From NCBI RefSeq assembly GCF_013426915.1, contig NZ_AP023183.1, forward strand, positions 62,001-126,000: a DNA stretch of 64,000 nucleotides, read 5' to 3'. The position numbers and the translations under genes were made by a program. The first letter of the stretch is position 1, and each line of letters starts with the position of its first letter. The notes under the pieces are model-generated. The model did no database searches. It saw only the letters and a program-made list of their open reading frames with translations, and was not told the DNA's origin. The DNA is from Paraburkholderia sp. PGU19. GTDB lineage: Bacteria; Pseudomonadota; Gammaproteobacteria; Burkholderiales; Burkholderiaceae. Shown here piece by piece: positions 55,137-64,000 of the stretch.

Positions 55137-56615
55137 ATGGACAGCTTCGATCCCGGCAAAGTGGCAGTGCGTTCCGGGCATTTCATCGGCGGAAAACACA
55201 TTGAGGAGGGCACGCAGAAGCTACAGGTGGTTCGGCCCTCCGATGGCATTGCATATGCGTCGATTCCAGTGGCCAGTGCTGAAATGACGGACCGTATTAT
55301 CGAGAATGCATGGACCGCCTGGCGTGCGAGCGGATGGGGGCAGTCTGCACCGCGCGATCGCGCAAGCGTCTTACGCCGCTTTGCTGACCTTGTCGCTGCA
55401 GATGTCGAGACGCTGGCGCCGCTTGAGGCGCTTGGGTCCACACGCCCGATTCGCGAGGCGGCGGCGTGGGACGTACCCTTCACCGCCGAAGGCATCCGCT
55501 TTTACGCGGAGTTCGCCGACAAGATCGGCGGCGATGTCGCCGCGACCGACCACGACCACCTCGGGATGACGATAGCGGAACCTTACGGAGTGGTCGGGGC
55601 GATCGCGCCGTGGAATTTCCCCCTGGTGATGGCGTCCTGGAAGCTTGCGCCGGCGCTCGCGGCGGGAAATGCGGTCGTGTTGAAGCCCTCGGAGGCGACG
55701 CCTTTTTCGGTGCTGCGCCTCGCGGAACTGGCCGTCGAAGCGGGCGTGCCACCGGGTGTTTTCAATGTGATACAGGGCGACGGTCACACGACGGGCGATG
55801 CACTTGTACGTCATCCGCATATCTCGAAAGTGACATTCACCGGGTCCACGCGCACGGGAGCCGCGATCATGGCCGCATGCGCTCAATCGGGCACGAAGCC
55901 GGTCACCCTGGAGCTGGGCGGGAAAAGTCCCCAGGTTGTCTTTGCGGACGCGCCGCGGCTCGACGATGTGGCTCGTCGCATAGCGACAGGGGTGGCGGGC
56001 AACGCCGGGCAGGTGTGCGTCGCGGGATCACGTCTACTGGTCGAGCGGTCAATTGCGGACGATCTGGCTGGACGGATAGCGCGCATCTTAGGCGAACGCA
56101 AGGCGGGCGCGACATGGTCGCGTGACACGACTTTATCGCCGATCATCTCCGCCGCCCAGGCAGCTCGAATCGAATCGATTGTGCAGCGCACTGTAGCCGG
56201 CGGCGCCACCGTACTTTGCGGAGGGTGTCGCGCCGAAGGCGAAGCGGGCGGAGCATTCTATTCCCCAACGATTCTCTGCAACGTCAATGAGCAATCCGAA
56301 GCTGTGCGGGAGGAGGTGTTTGGCCCCGTTCTGACGTTGCAGACGTTCGATACGGAAGATGAAGCGCTGGCTCTGGCCCAGCACGCCGACTATGGCCTGG
56401 CGGCCGGTGTGCATACAGCGGATCTGGGTCGTGCAATGCGCTTCGTGCGTGCTATCGAAGCGGGCACTGTTTGGGTGAATCGCTACGGCAGAACCAGCGA
56501 TTTCATGATTCCGACGGGCGGCTACAAGCGCTCCGGTGTTGGCAAGGATCTTGGACGGCAGGCATATGAAGCAAATCTGCGGTTCAAGAGCGTCCTGATC
56601 GATATACGGTCATGA
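55137..56615 (+). CDS. NAD(P)-dependent aldehyde dehydrogenase (PuuC-like)
   Basis: A 492-residue aldehyde dehydrogenase. IAPWNFPLVMASWKLAPALA and KPSEATPFS bind the nucleotide, FTGSTRTGA is the Rossmann loop, Glu lies in TLELGGKSPQ and the catalytic Cys in GNAGQVCVAGSRLLV. EVFGPVLTLQTF and TVWVNRYGR complete the family set. ATG 55137 has AAAGGAG upstream. It is the first gene of a plus-strand cluster with a HAD protein, an FAD amine oxidase and an ABC importer, and should oxidise the aldehyde made by the oxidase. Partial paralogues lie at 47636-48163 and 49503-49550. Confidence 0.93.
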   Translation: MDSFDPGKVAVRSGHFIGGKHIEEGTQKLQVVRPSDGIAYASIPVASAEMTDRIIENAWTAWRASGWGQSAPRDRASVLRRFADLVAADVETLAPLEALGSTRPIREAAAWDVPFTAEGIRFYAEFADKIGGDVAATDHDHLGMTIAEPYGVVGAIAPWNFPLVMASWKLAPALAAGNAVVLKPSEATPFSVLRLAELAVEAGVPPGVFNVIQGDGHTTGDALVRHPHISKVTFTGSTRTGAAIMAACAQSGTKPVTLELGGKSPQVVFADAPRLDDVARRIATGVAGNAGQVCVAGSRLLVERSIADDLAGRIARILGERKAGATWSRDTTLSPIISAAQAARIESIVQRTVAGGATVLCGGCRAEGEAGGAFYSPTILCNVNEQSEAVREEVFGPVLTLQTFDTEDEALALAQHADYGLAAGVHTADLGRAMRFVRAIEAGTVWVNRYGRTSDFMIPTGGYKRSGVGKDLGRQAYEANLRFKSVLIDIRS

Positions 56616-56756
56616 ACGGGCACAAACGCTGGCGGCAGCGCGACGTGCGCTGCCCTTAGCAGACTGTGCTGTTTCGGCCTTTTATAAAGCGTTGAGGCCA
56701 TGTTTTACCGACCAGAATGGACGACATCTTCTTTTTTTCAATGCTTAAATTCTGTT

Positions 56757-56773
56757 CAGGAACGCACTTCCTG
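56757..56773 (+). promoter_or_regulatory. Inverted repeat upstream of the HAD gene
   Basis: CAGGAA-5 bp-TTCCTG lies in the 207-bp gap between the aldehyde dehydrogenase and HAD genes. The gap is otherwise T-rich upstream. The same half-sites survive in the decayed duplicate at 49319-49337, which suggests a functional operator. Confidence 0.5.
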
Positions 56774-56822
56774 TTTTCGCAACTGAACCCCAGCGGGTTC
56801 ACAATACGATAGGACTTTTACC

Positions 56823-57491
56823 ATGATCGAATTCGAGCCAAAGTACATCACGTTCGACTGCTACGGCACGTTGACGAAATTCCGCATGGGCGACATGGCC
56901 CGCGAGATGTACGGTAATCGCCTTCAGGGCGCCGAACTGGAGCAATTCGTCGCGTTCTTCTCGGGCTATCGCCGCGATGAAGTACTTGGTGCGTGGAAAC
57001 CGTATCGTGACGTGATCGTCAATGCCGTTCGCCGCACCTGCAAGCGCATGAACGTGGAGTTCAATGAAGCGGAAGCCGAAAAGTTCTACTTCGCGGTGCC
57101 GACGTGGGGCCCGCATCCGGACGTGCCGGAAGGCCTGTCGCGGCTCGCGAAGAAATACAAGCTCGTGATCCTGTCGAACGCATCGAACGACCAGATCCAG
57201 AGCAACGTTGACAAGCTCGGCGCACCGTTCCACCGCGTGTTCACCGCCCAGCAGGCTCAGTCATACAAACCGCGCATGCAGGGCTTCGAGTACATGTTCG
57301 ACCAGCTGAACTGCAATCCGCAGGACGTGCTGCATGTGTCGTCGAGCCCTCGCTACGACCTGATGACGGCGCACGACATGGGCATCAAGCACAAGGCGTT
57401 CGTCAAGCGCGGCCACGAACCGGATGCGCCGTACTACGAGTACTATGAAGTCGACACCATCGGCGATCTGGCAACGCAACTCGGTCTGTGA
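56823..57491 (+). CDS. HAD-superfamily hydrolase (haloacid dehalogenase type II)
   Basis: A 222-residue HAD protein. The nucleophile Asp is in ITFDCYGTLT (residue about 11), the second motif in VILSNASNDQ, Lys in AQSYKPRMQGFEYMF and the acidic motif in VLHVSSSPRYDLMTAHDMG. Length and motif spacing match type II L-2-haloacid dehalogenases, but family members also hydrolyse other substrates. Embedded between an aldehyde dehydrogenase and an amine oxidase, a role in amine catabolism rather than dehalogenation is plausible. A 51-codon fragment of a paralogue lies at 49112-49267. Confidence 0.88.
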   Translation: MIEFEPKYITFDCYGTLTKFRMGDMAREMYGNRLQGAELEQFVAFFSGYRRDEVLGAWKPYRDVIVNAVRRTCKRMNVEFNEAEAEKFYFAVPTWGPHPDVPEGLSRLAKKYKLVILSNASNDQIQSNVDKLGAPFHRVFTAQQAQSYKPRMQGFEYMFDQLNCNPQDVLHVSSSPRYDLMTAHDMGIKHKAFVKRGHEPDAPYYEYYEVDTIGDLATQLGL

Positions 57492-57522
57492 TCCACTGCC
57501 TCCATTTATGCAAGGACAGCCG

Positions 57523-58797
57523 ATGAAGCTCGACTCCTTCTGGCTCGACACCGCACCTGCCGGCATTCAGGTGAGCGAGGACCCGGTCGAAGGCCATGTC
57601 GACGTTGCCGTGATTGGCGGCGGTTTCACCGGGCTGTCCGCTGCGCTCGCACTCGGCAAGCGCGGCGCGGTAGTGGCCGTGGTGGATGCCGGGCGTATCG
57701 GCGGCGGTGCATCGGGGCGCAACGGCGGTCAGTGCAACACGGGCGTCGCGCAGGACTATGCGGCGCTGCGCGAGCAACTGGGCATCGAGCGCGCGCGAGA
57801 CTGTTATCGCGCGTATGCGGCCGCGGTCGCTACCGTCGAGCGGCTGATTCGCGAGGAGCAGATCGATTGCGACTATCTCGCGTCGGGCAAGCTGAAGCTC
57901 GCGGCGAAGCCGCATCATGTCGCACATCTGGAACATACGGCCGAGTTGATCAGCCGCGAAGTTGATCCCGATGTCGAGATCATTCCTCGCGAGCGCATTC
58001 GCAGCGAAGTCGAGTCGGACAGTTTCTTTGGCGGGCTGCTGCATAAGCACGGCGGGCAGATGCACATGGGTAAGTTCGCGGTTGGTCTGGCGAATGCGGC
58101 TGTTCGCAACGGGGCGCGGCTATTCGAACATGCAGCCGTCACGTCGATCGAAAAGGATCGCGGCGCGTATCGGATCGAATCGGCGCGCGGCACGTTGCGC
58201 GCGCAGCAGGTGTTGATCGCGACAGGCCCATCGCGGCACGGGCCTTTCGGCTGGTACCGGCGTCGAATGGCCCCGGTCGGATCATTCATCATTGTGACGG
58301 AGCCTTTGCCGGCCGAGGACCTCGCGCGACTGTTGCCGAATCGCCGCTCCTACACGACCAGCCGGCTGATGCATAACTACTTCCGTGTCACTCGGGATTC
58401 CCGTCTGCTGTTCGGTGGACGCGCGCGCTTCACGGCATCGGAGCAACCGTCGGATGAAAAAAGCGGTCGTATCCTGCAGGCGAATCTCGCGCAGATGTTC
58501 CCCAGCCTCGGCAATGCGCGCATCGACTATTGCTGGGGTGGACTTGTCGATATCACGGCTGACCGTCTGCCACGCGCGGGACAACACGACGGCATTTATT
58601 TTTCGATGGGCTACAGCGGCCATGGCACGCAGATGTCGACGCACATGGGCCAGGTGATGGCCGATGTGATGTCCGGAAACCCGGAAGCGAACCCATGGCG
58701 TGACTTCGACTGGCCCGCCATTCCAGGGCACACGGGGAAGCCCTGGTTTTTGCCGCTCGTCGGTGCCTATTTCCGGATCAAAGACGTCTTTTATTGA
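57523..58797 (+). CDS. FAD-dependent amine oxidase (gamma-glutamylputrescine oxidase-like)
   Basis: A 424-residue DAO-family flavoprotein. The N-terminal dinucleotide fold is VAVIGGGFTGLSAALALGKR followed by GGGASGRNGGQCNTG, as in PuuB. The C-terminal GHGTQMSTHMGQVMADVMSG contacts FAD. ATG 57523 has AAGGA upstream; the longer frame overlaps the HAD end. It would oxidise an amine or N-substituted amino acid to an aldehyde, feeding the aldehyde dehydrogenase at 55137. Exact substrate unknown. Confidence 0.9.
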   Translation: MKLDSFWLDTAPAGIQVSEDPVEGHVDVAVIGGGFTGLSAALALGKRGAVVAVVDAGRIGGGASGRNGGQCNTGVAQDYAALREQLGIERARDCYRAYAAAVATVERLIREEQIDCDYLASGKLKLAAKPHHVAHLEHTAELISREVDPDVEIIPRERIRSEVESDSFFGGLLHKHGGQMHMGKFAVGLANAAVRNGARLFEHAAVTSIEKDRGAYRIESARGTLRAQQVLIATGPSRHGPFGWYRRRMAPVGSFIIVTEPLPAEDLARLLPNRRSYTTSRLMHNYFRVTRDSRLLFGGRARFTASEQPSDEKSGRILQANLAQMFPSLGNARIDYCWGGLVDITADRLPRAGQHDGIYFSMGYSGHGTQMSTHMGQVMADVMSGNPEANPWRDFDWPAIPGHTGKPWFLPLVGAYFRIKDVFY

Positions 58798-58823
58798 CGA
58801 ATACTCCCTCGTGGAGGAGACAG

Positions 58824-60440
58824 ATGCACAAGATAAATATGCCCGATGCTGCCGCCAGTGTCGGAGATGAGTTCGAACAACTCACCGGCAAAGGACTGTC
58901 GCGGCGTAATCTGCTTCGCGCGATGGCTGCTGGCGGAATGCTGTCGATGACCGGCACGGGATTGATTGCGGCGAGCGGGTCGGCATTCGCCCAACAGAAT
59001 CCAAAAAAGGGCGGCAAGATTCGCGTCGCGACTCAATCTGCATCCACTGCCGATACGCTTGACCCCGCGAAGGGCGCGTTGAGTACGGACTACGTGCGCG
59101 CCAACATGTTCTACAGCGGTCTGACGGAACTCGACTCGCATCTCGGCGCCAAAATGGCGCTGGCAGAATCGCTGGAAACGAAGGATGCGGCCGTGTGGGT
59201 CGTCAAGTTGCGCAAGGGCGTACAGTTCCACGACGGCAAGGCGCTGGCTCCCTCCGATGTAGTCTATTCGATCATGCGCCATAAAGACCCGGCGACCGCT
59301 TCGAAGGCAAAGACGCTCGCTGACCAGATCAAGGACGCGAAGGCGACGGGTGCGAACGAAGTGACGATTACGCTGGAAGGACCGAATGCCGACCTGCCGG
59401 TGATTCTCGCGACCTCGCATTTCATGATCATCAAGGACGGCACGAAGGACTTCAGGACAGCCGTTGGCACTGGTCCGTTCAGGCTCAAGGAATTTTCGCC
59501 GGGCGTACGTACCGTCGGCGTGCGCAACGAGACTTACTGGAAGACCGGCCTGCCGCATCTCGACGAGATCGAACTCATCGGTATCGGTGATGAACCGGCA
59601 CGCGTCAACGCGTTGCTTTCAGGTGACGTGCAACTGATCAATGCAGTAACGCCCAATTCGGCGCAGCGGATCAAGGGGACGCCAGGGTTTTCAGTGCTCG
59701 AGACGAAAACGGGCCAGTACACGGACCTGATCATGCGTGACGAAGGCGGCATCACGGGCAACGAGGATTTCCGCCGGGGCATGATGTACCTGCTGGACCG
59801 TGAGCAGATCCTCCGCGCGGCGTTTCGCAGCTACGGGGCAGTCGGTAACGACCAGCCTATTGATCCCACGAACAAATACTACTTTCCGGGTCTGCCGCAG
59901 CGGACCTTTGATCCTGACAAGGCCAAATACCATTTCCAGAAGGCAAAGCTCGGCGGAACGCCGCTGCAACTTTACGCGTCGCCGGCGGCCACGGGATCGG
60001 TAGAAATCGCGATGCTGCTGCAGGCGGCAGCGCCGCGCGCGGGCCTCAATCTCCAGGTGAGCCGTGTTCCGGCAGACGGCTACTGGTCGAACCACTGGAT
60101 GAAGCATCCGCTCACCTTTGGCAACGTCAACGCCCGGCCGAGCGCGGATGTGCTCTTCACTCAGTTCTTCAAGTCCGACGCGCCATGGAACGAAGCGAAC
60201 TGGAAGAACCCGAAATTTGACCAGATGCTCATCGCCGCACGGGGCGAGCCTGACGACGCGAAGCGAAAAAAGATCTATGGCGACATGCAGGTGCTCGTAC
60301 ACGAAGCCGGCGGTATCGGTATTCCTCTGTTCGTGAGTTCACTCGACGGCCATACGACACGGCTGAAAGGGCTCGGCTCGATTCCGCTCGCCGGCCTGAT
60401 GGGCTTCACATTTGCGGAACACGTCTGGCTCGAGTCCTGA
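58824..60440 (+). CDS. ABC importer substrate-binding protein (SBP_bac_5, Tat signal)
   Basis: A 538-residue periplasmic binding protein of the peptide/opine/nickel family. The N-terminus holds a twin-arginine signal, LSRRNLLRAMAAGGMLSMTG, ending at about AFAQQN. The domain follows with GGKIRVATQ, LRKGVQFHDGKALAPSDVVY and FRRGMMYLLDREQILRAAF. GGAGGAG precedes ATG 58824. It lies 26 bp after the oxidase and heads the importer, so it likely captures the amine compound the oxidase uses. Confidence 0.92.
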   Translation: MHKINMPDAAASVGDEFEQLTGKGLSRRNLLRAMAAGGMLSMTGTGLIAASGSAFAQQNPKKGGKIRVATQSASTADTLDPAKGALSTDYVRANMFYSGLTELDSHLGAKMALAESLETKDAAVWVVKLRKGVQFHDGKALAPSDVVYSIMRHKDPATASKAKTLADQIKDAKATGANEVTITLEGPNADLPVILATSHFMIIKDGTKDFRTAVGTGPFRLKEFSPGVRTVGVRNETYWKTGLPHLDEIELIGIGDEPARVNALLSGDVQLINAVTPNSAQRIKGTPGFSVLETKTGQYTDLIMRDEGGITGNEDFRRGMMYLLDREQILRAAFRSYGAVGNDQPIDPTNKYYFPGLPQRTFDPDKAKYHFQKAKLGGTPLQLYASPAATGSVEIAMLLQAAAPRAGLNLQVSRVPADGYWSNHWMKHPLTFGNVNARPSADVLFTQFFKSDAPWNEANWKNPKFDQMLIAARGEPDDAKRKKIYGDMQVLVHEAGGIGIPLFVSSLDGHTTRLKGLGSIPLAGLMGFTFAEHVWLES

Positions 60441-60506
60441 CGCGCTATTCCCTCAGTCGCGCCGCTGCTTCGCGGCGTACATTTCTATTCAGGAGGCGTT
60501 TTTCGC

Positions 60507-61463
60507 ATGAAAGCAAACGCGCAACGACTCATCGCCGCTCGCCTCGGTTTCGCGCTGGTCACGCTGCTGCTGGTGTCCGCTATCGTGTTCGCGATCACGG
60601 GTCTGCTGCCCGGCGACGCGGCGCAGGAGGCACTCGGCCAGGCGGCGACGCCAGAACAGGTGGCAGCCTTGCGCCACCAGTTCGGTCTCGACCAGCCCGC
60701 GCTACAGCGCTATTTCCAGTGGCTCGTTCATGTCGCAAGCGGCAGCTTCGGCACTTCGCTGTCGAACAACATGCCCGTGAGCGAGCTGATCGCCACACGC
60801 CTGCCGAACACGCTCATGCTCGCAGGTCTGACGGCGGCCGTATCGGTGCCCGTCGCACTGGCGATCGGCATCCTTTCCGCGATGTATCGCGGTTCGCTAC
60901 TCGACCGCGTGCTCAACGTGCTCACGTTGTCGACGGTCGCGGTACCCGAGTTCCTCATCGCGACCATCGCCGTGCTGATTTTTGCGGTGAAGTTGCGCTG
61001 GCTGCCCGCGCTGTCGTATCTGTCGGAGGTGACCTCGTTCGGCGCGCTGGTGCGTATCTATGCTATGCCAGTGATGACGCTGTGTTGCGTGATCGTCGCG
61101 CAGATGGCGCGCATGACCCGCGCGGCGGTGCTCGATCAACTGAATACGTCATACGTCGAAATGGCCGTGCTCAAGGGCGCGTCGCCGGTACGCATTGTGT
61201 TGCGCCATGTGCTGCCCAACACGGTCGGCCCGATTGCCAATGCGGTTGCCCTGAGTTTGTCCTACCTGTTCGGCGGCGTCGTGATCGTCGAATCGATCTT
61301 CAATTATCCGGGGCTCGCGAGCCTGATGGTCGATGCCGTGACGAATCGCGATATGCCGCTGGTGCAAGGATGCGTAATGGTGTTTTGCGCAGCGTATCTC
61401 GCGCTCGTTCTCATTGCCGACCTATTTCAGATCATCTCCAATCCGAGGCTGCGTCAACGATGA
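60507..61463 (+). CDS. ABC importer permease (DppB-like)
   Basis: A 318-residue inner-membrane permease with six hydrophobic segments, the N-terminal LGFALVTLLLVSAIVFAITG, HQFGLDQPALQRY, and the EAA loop (VEMAVLKGASPVRIVLRHVL) that docks to the ATPase. AGGAGG is upstream. Its stop overlaps the next start by 4 bp, indicating coupled translation with the DppC-like partner. Confidence 0.93.
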   Translation: MKANAQRLIAARLGFALVTLLLVSAIVFAITGLLPGDAAQEALGQAATPEQVAALRHQFGLDQPALQRYFQWLVHVASGSFGTSLSNNMPVSELIATRLPNTLMLAGLTAAVSVPVALAIGILSAMYRGSLLDRVLNVLTLSTVAVPEFLIATIAVLIFAVKLRWLPALSYLSEVTSFGALVRIYAMPVMTLCCVIVAQMARMTRAAVLDQLNTSYVEMAVLKGASPVRIVLRHVLPNTVGPIANAVALSLSYLFGGVVIVESIFNYPGLASLMVDAVTNRDMPLVQGCVMVFCAAYLALVLIADLFQIISNPRLRQR

Positions 61464-62416
61464 ACCGAACCGACACATCCCATGCGAGGACCGTTCTGTA
61501 TGCGGTACCCGATGAGGAAACCCCTCCTGGTGCCGAAGCGTTTCAGGACGCGTGCGCCGCTGTGCCCGCCGCAAGGCGTGGTCCGGTGCGCCGTTTCGCG
61601 AGCCGCTTCTCGCTGCTTGGCCTGATTGGCCTCTTCATCGTCGTTTTCTGGCTCGGCGTCGCATTTATCGGGCCGCTGGTTGCGCCGTACCAGGGAGGGG
61701 CGGTGACGTCGACGGAGGTATTCGGGGCGTACAGTGCGGCACATCTGTTCGGCACCGATTATCTTGGCCGCGACATGCTTAGCCGCGTCCTGTATGGCAC
61801 GCAATATACCGTGGGACTGGCCCTCGCATCGACGGTGCTCGCCAGCTGCATCGGCACATGCTTCGGGCTGGTTGCAGCCGTGTCCGGGCGCTGGGTCGAC
61901 GAAATCTTGAGCCGGCTGTTTGACGCGCTGATCTCCATTCCGAGCAAGATACTGGCGCTCGTCGTGATCGCCGCATTCGGCTCGTCGGTGCCGATGCTGA
62001 TCATGGTCGCCGCGCTCGCCTATATTCCCGGCGCGTTTCGCATTTCGCGCTCGCTTGCGGTCAACCTGATGACACTCGAATACGTGCAGGTCGCGAAGGC
62101 GCGCGGCGAAGGATTGTTGTATATCGCCCGCGTCGAGGTGCTGCCTAACATGATTCACCCGATGCTCGCGGATTTCGGCCTGCGCTTTGTCTTCATCGTG
62201 CTGCTGCTGAGCGGCCTGAGTTTTCTCGGCCTCGGCGTGCAGCCGCCGAATGCCGATTGGGGCTCGCTCGTGCGCGAGAACATCGGCGGACTCGCGGAAG
62301 GCGCACCTGCCGTGCTGATGCCCGCCGTTGCGATTGCGACGCTGACGGTCGGCGTGAATCTGCTGATCGACAGCCTGCGCCGCCACGGTGCGCGCGCTCA
62401 CGGAGGCGGGAAATGA
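61460..62416 (+). CDS. ABC importer permease (DppC-like)
   Basis: A 318-residue permease. A cytoplasmic N-terminus of about 50 residues precedes the first helix (FSLLGLIGLFIVVFWLGVAF). HLFGTDYLGRDMLSRVLYGT is the typical DppC motif, and EYVQVAKARGEGLLYIARVE the EAA loop. ATG 61460 overlaps the DppB stop, and its own stop overlaps the ATPase start (ATGA). Confidence 0.93.
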   Translation: MNRTDTSHARTVLYAVPDEETPPGAEAFQDACAAVPAARRGPVRRFASRFSLLGLIGLFIVVFWLGVAFIGPLVAPYQGGAVTSTEVFGAYSAAHLFGTDYLGRDMLSRVLYGTQYTVGLALASTVLASCIGTCFGLVAAVSGRWVDEILSRLFDALISIPSKILALVVIAAFGSSVPMLIMVAALAYIPGAFRISRSLAVNLMTLEYVQVAKARGEGLLYIARVEVLPNMIHPMLADFGLRFVFIVLLLSGLSFLGLGVQPPNADWGSLVRENIGGLAEGAPAVLMPAVAIATLTVGVNLLIDSLRRHGARAHGGGK

Positions 62417-64000
62417 ACATGATCGAAGTCAAAGGGCTGCGCGTGGTCGCGGGAACGGCGCCCGACCCTGTCGTCGAGATCGTGAAGGGCGTCGACTTCA
62501 CCGTGAAGAAAGGCGAAGTGCTCGCGCTGATCGGCGAGTCCGGTTCGGGCAAGACGACGATTGCGCTCTCGCTGCTCGGGCACGCGCGCGGCGGCTGTTT
62601 GATTGCAGGCGGCTCGGTGAAGATCGGCGGCGTCGATGTGCTGTTGCTCGACGAAAAAGGCCGGCGGGCGTTGCGCTCGCGCACGGTCGCGTATGTCGCG
62701 CAGAGTGCGTCGGCGGGCTTCAATCCGGCGCGCACGATCATGGATCAGGTGACGGAGCCCGCGCTGCTGCACAAGCTGATGACGCCTGCTGCCGCACGCG
62801 AGAAAGCCGTTGGACTTTTTCGCTCCCTTGCTTTGCCGTCGCCCGAGACGATCGGTTCGCGCTATCCGCATCAGGTGTCGGGCGGCCAGTTGCAGCGGCT
62901 GATGGCGGCGATGGCGCTGATCACCGATCCCGCCGTCGTCGTGTTCGACGAACCGACGACTGCGCTTGACGTCACCACGCAGATCGAAGTACTAGCCGCG
63001 TTCAAGAAAGTGATCCGCGAACTGGGCACGACAGCTGTCTATGTGTCCCATGATCTGGCCGTCGTCGCGCAGATGGCGGATCGCATCGTCGTGCTCAATA
63101 GCGGCAAGGTACGCGAAAACGGCACGACGGTGCAGGTACTCGATGCGCCCGCCGACGACTATACGCGGCAGTTGCTCGAGGCGACGCGCCGTCCGGAACC
63201 AGAGCTCGCGGTACCGGCCACAGATGCGTCGCCACCGCTGCTCGAGATCCGCAATCTGAACGCGGGGTATGGGCGTATTGATGCCAACGGCGTCCCGGCT
63301 GTATGCGTGCTCGATAACGTGAGCTTGCGTATTGCTCGCGGTAGTGCGCTCGGCGTGATTGGCGAATCGGGTTCGGGCAAGACAACACTGGCGCGCGTGG
63401 TGGCGGGTCTCGTCGATCGTGCCCGCGGTGAAGTGCTGCTCGACGGCAAGGTGCTCCCGGCGAAGCTGTCAGAGCGCACACCCGACCAGTACCGGCGGGT
63501 GCAGATCGTCTTTCAGAACGCGGACACAGCGCTCAATCCGAGCCGCACGATCGCCGATATTCTCGCGCGGCCGATGAACTTCTATCACGGCCTGCGCGGC
63601 GCGGCGGCGCAAAAGCGGATGCTCGAACTGCTCGATCTGGTGAAACTGCCGGCATCTATTGCGAAGCGTCAGCCCGGCGGTCTGTCGGGCGGCCAGAAGC
63701 AGCGCGTAAATCTGGCACGTGCGCTTGCGGCCGACCCAGCGCTGATTCTCTGCGACGAAGTGACCTCCGCACTGGATACCGTGGTCGGTGCGGCAATCCT
63801 GGATCTGCTCGTGGAACTGCGGCGCGAACTGGGGGTGTCGTATATGTTCATCAGCCACGACATTTCGACGGTTCGCGCAATCTGCGACGACGTAATGGTG
63901 CTCTATGCAGGTCAATGCGTGGAAGCGGGCCAGCGCGATGTGCTGGCTGCGCCACCCCACCATCCGTACACGGGGCTGCTGGTCGATTCCGTGCCCGCGC
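62413..64000 (+). CDS. ABC importer double ATPase (DppD-DppF fusion), partial
   Basis: The frame runs off the window after about 529 codons. Two complete ATPase domains are visible. The first has Walker A GESGSGKTT (about residues 35-43), signature VSGGQLQRL and Walker B VVVFDEPTT. The second has GESGSGKTT again (about 317-325), LSGGQKQR and ALILCDEVTS. The second half ends near PHHPYTGLLVDSVPA, so little is missing. It energises the two permeases. Confidence 0.93.
   Translation, partial: MNMIEVKGLRVVAGTAPDPVVEIVKGVDFTVKKGEVLALIGESGSGKTTIALSLLGHARGGCLIAGGSVKIGGVDVLLLDEKGRRALRSRTVAYVAQSASAGFNPARTIMDQVTEPALLHKLMTPAAAREKAVGLFRSLALPSPETIGSRYPHQVSGGQLQRLMAAMALITDPAVVVFDEPTTALDVTTQIEVLAAFKKVIRELGTTAVYVSHDLAVVAQMADRIVVLNSGKVRENGTTVQVLDAPADDYTRQLLEATRRPEPELAVPATDASPPLLEIRNLNAGYGRIDANGVPAVCVLDNVSLRIARGSALGVIGESGSGKTTLARVVAGLVDRARGEVLLDGKVLPAKLSERTPDQYRRVQIVFQNADTALNPSRTIADILARPMNFYHGLRGAAAQKRMLELLDLVKLPASIAKRQPGGLSGGQKQRVNLARALAADPALILCDEVTSALDTVVGAAILDLLVELRRELGVSYMFISHDISTVRAICDDVMVLYAGQCVEAGQRDVLAAPPHHPYTGLLVDSVPA

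Noticed and set aside
60719..61459. N-terminal extension of the DppC-like open frame
   Set aside because: It overlaps the DppB gene out of frame and is Arg-rich; the real start is the overlapping ATG at 61460.
61454..62401. A 315-residue minus-strand open frame over the DppC-like gene
   Set aside because: It is His/Arg/Gln-rich shadow sequence antisense to a clear membrane protein.

Overview
The window looks like an accessory, insertion-sequence-rich stretch of a Burkholderiaceae genome (Paraburkholderia, Caballeronia or Burkholderia type), probably from a secondary chromosome or megaplasmid. The basis is high GC, a Burkholderia-style general porin, an AAHS aromatic-acid transporter, a dipeptide-type ABC system with a Tat-type binding protein, and the IS families present. 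No rRNA, tRNA, CRISPR array or replication gene was recognised. The genus is inference.

Layout. 1-8935 is an IS island: an IS110 fragment, two near-identical IS701 elements flanking an IS5-type element with CTAG at every junction, an IS6 element, an IS1182 element and an IS1111-type IS110 element. 9423-19997 is a catabolic block: thiolase and a short-chain dehydrogenase with a divergent AraC regulator, then a tannase/feruloyl-esterase lipoprotein, an aromatic-acid transporter, a nitroreductase-fold protein, an acyl-CoA synthetase and a SnoaL-like protein. 20131-22924 holds a TonB-receptor remnant and a divergent HxlR regulator with an SDR and a quinone-oxidoreductase-like gene. A SET-domain protein (23176-23622) precedes a compact Tn7-like transposon (tnsA-tnsB-tnsC-tniQ, about 23704-28384) whose right end cuts an amine-oxidase gene.

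28811-32014 is a second IS6 element interrupted by a group II intron; removing the intron rejoins the transposase frame exactly. 32391-36800 holds two DUF1488-like genes, a broken tyrosine recombinase, and a relic of a second related Tn7-like element that is itself split by an ISKra4 element. 36775-43113 holds a porin, a DUF4198 protein, a PepSY/ferredoxin-reductase fusion and a MocR regulator. 44438-51156 is another IS and gene-fragment region (IS110, IS30 remnant, an IS5-type element, pieces of aldehyde dehydrogenase, HAD, sigma factor, chemoreceptor and AsnC genes) around a bicupin gene.

51200-64000 (right edge) looks like amine or amino-acid use: a class III aminotransferase, a broken 2-hydroxyacid dehydrogenase and a GNAT protein on the minus strand, then on the plus strand an aldehyde dehydrogenase, a HAD hydrolase, a PuuB-like FAD oxidase and a complete Dpp-like importer (binding protein, two permeases, double ATPase running off the edge). 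The decayed pieces at 49112-49550 are a colinear inverted duplicate of the aldehyde dehydrogenase-HAD junction of this cluster, including a conserved inverted repeat upstream of the HAD gene. Several mobile genes carry single-base deletions, which could be real decay or assembly error.
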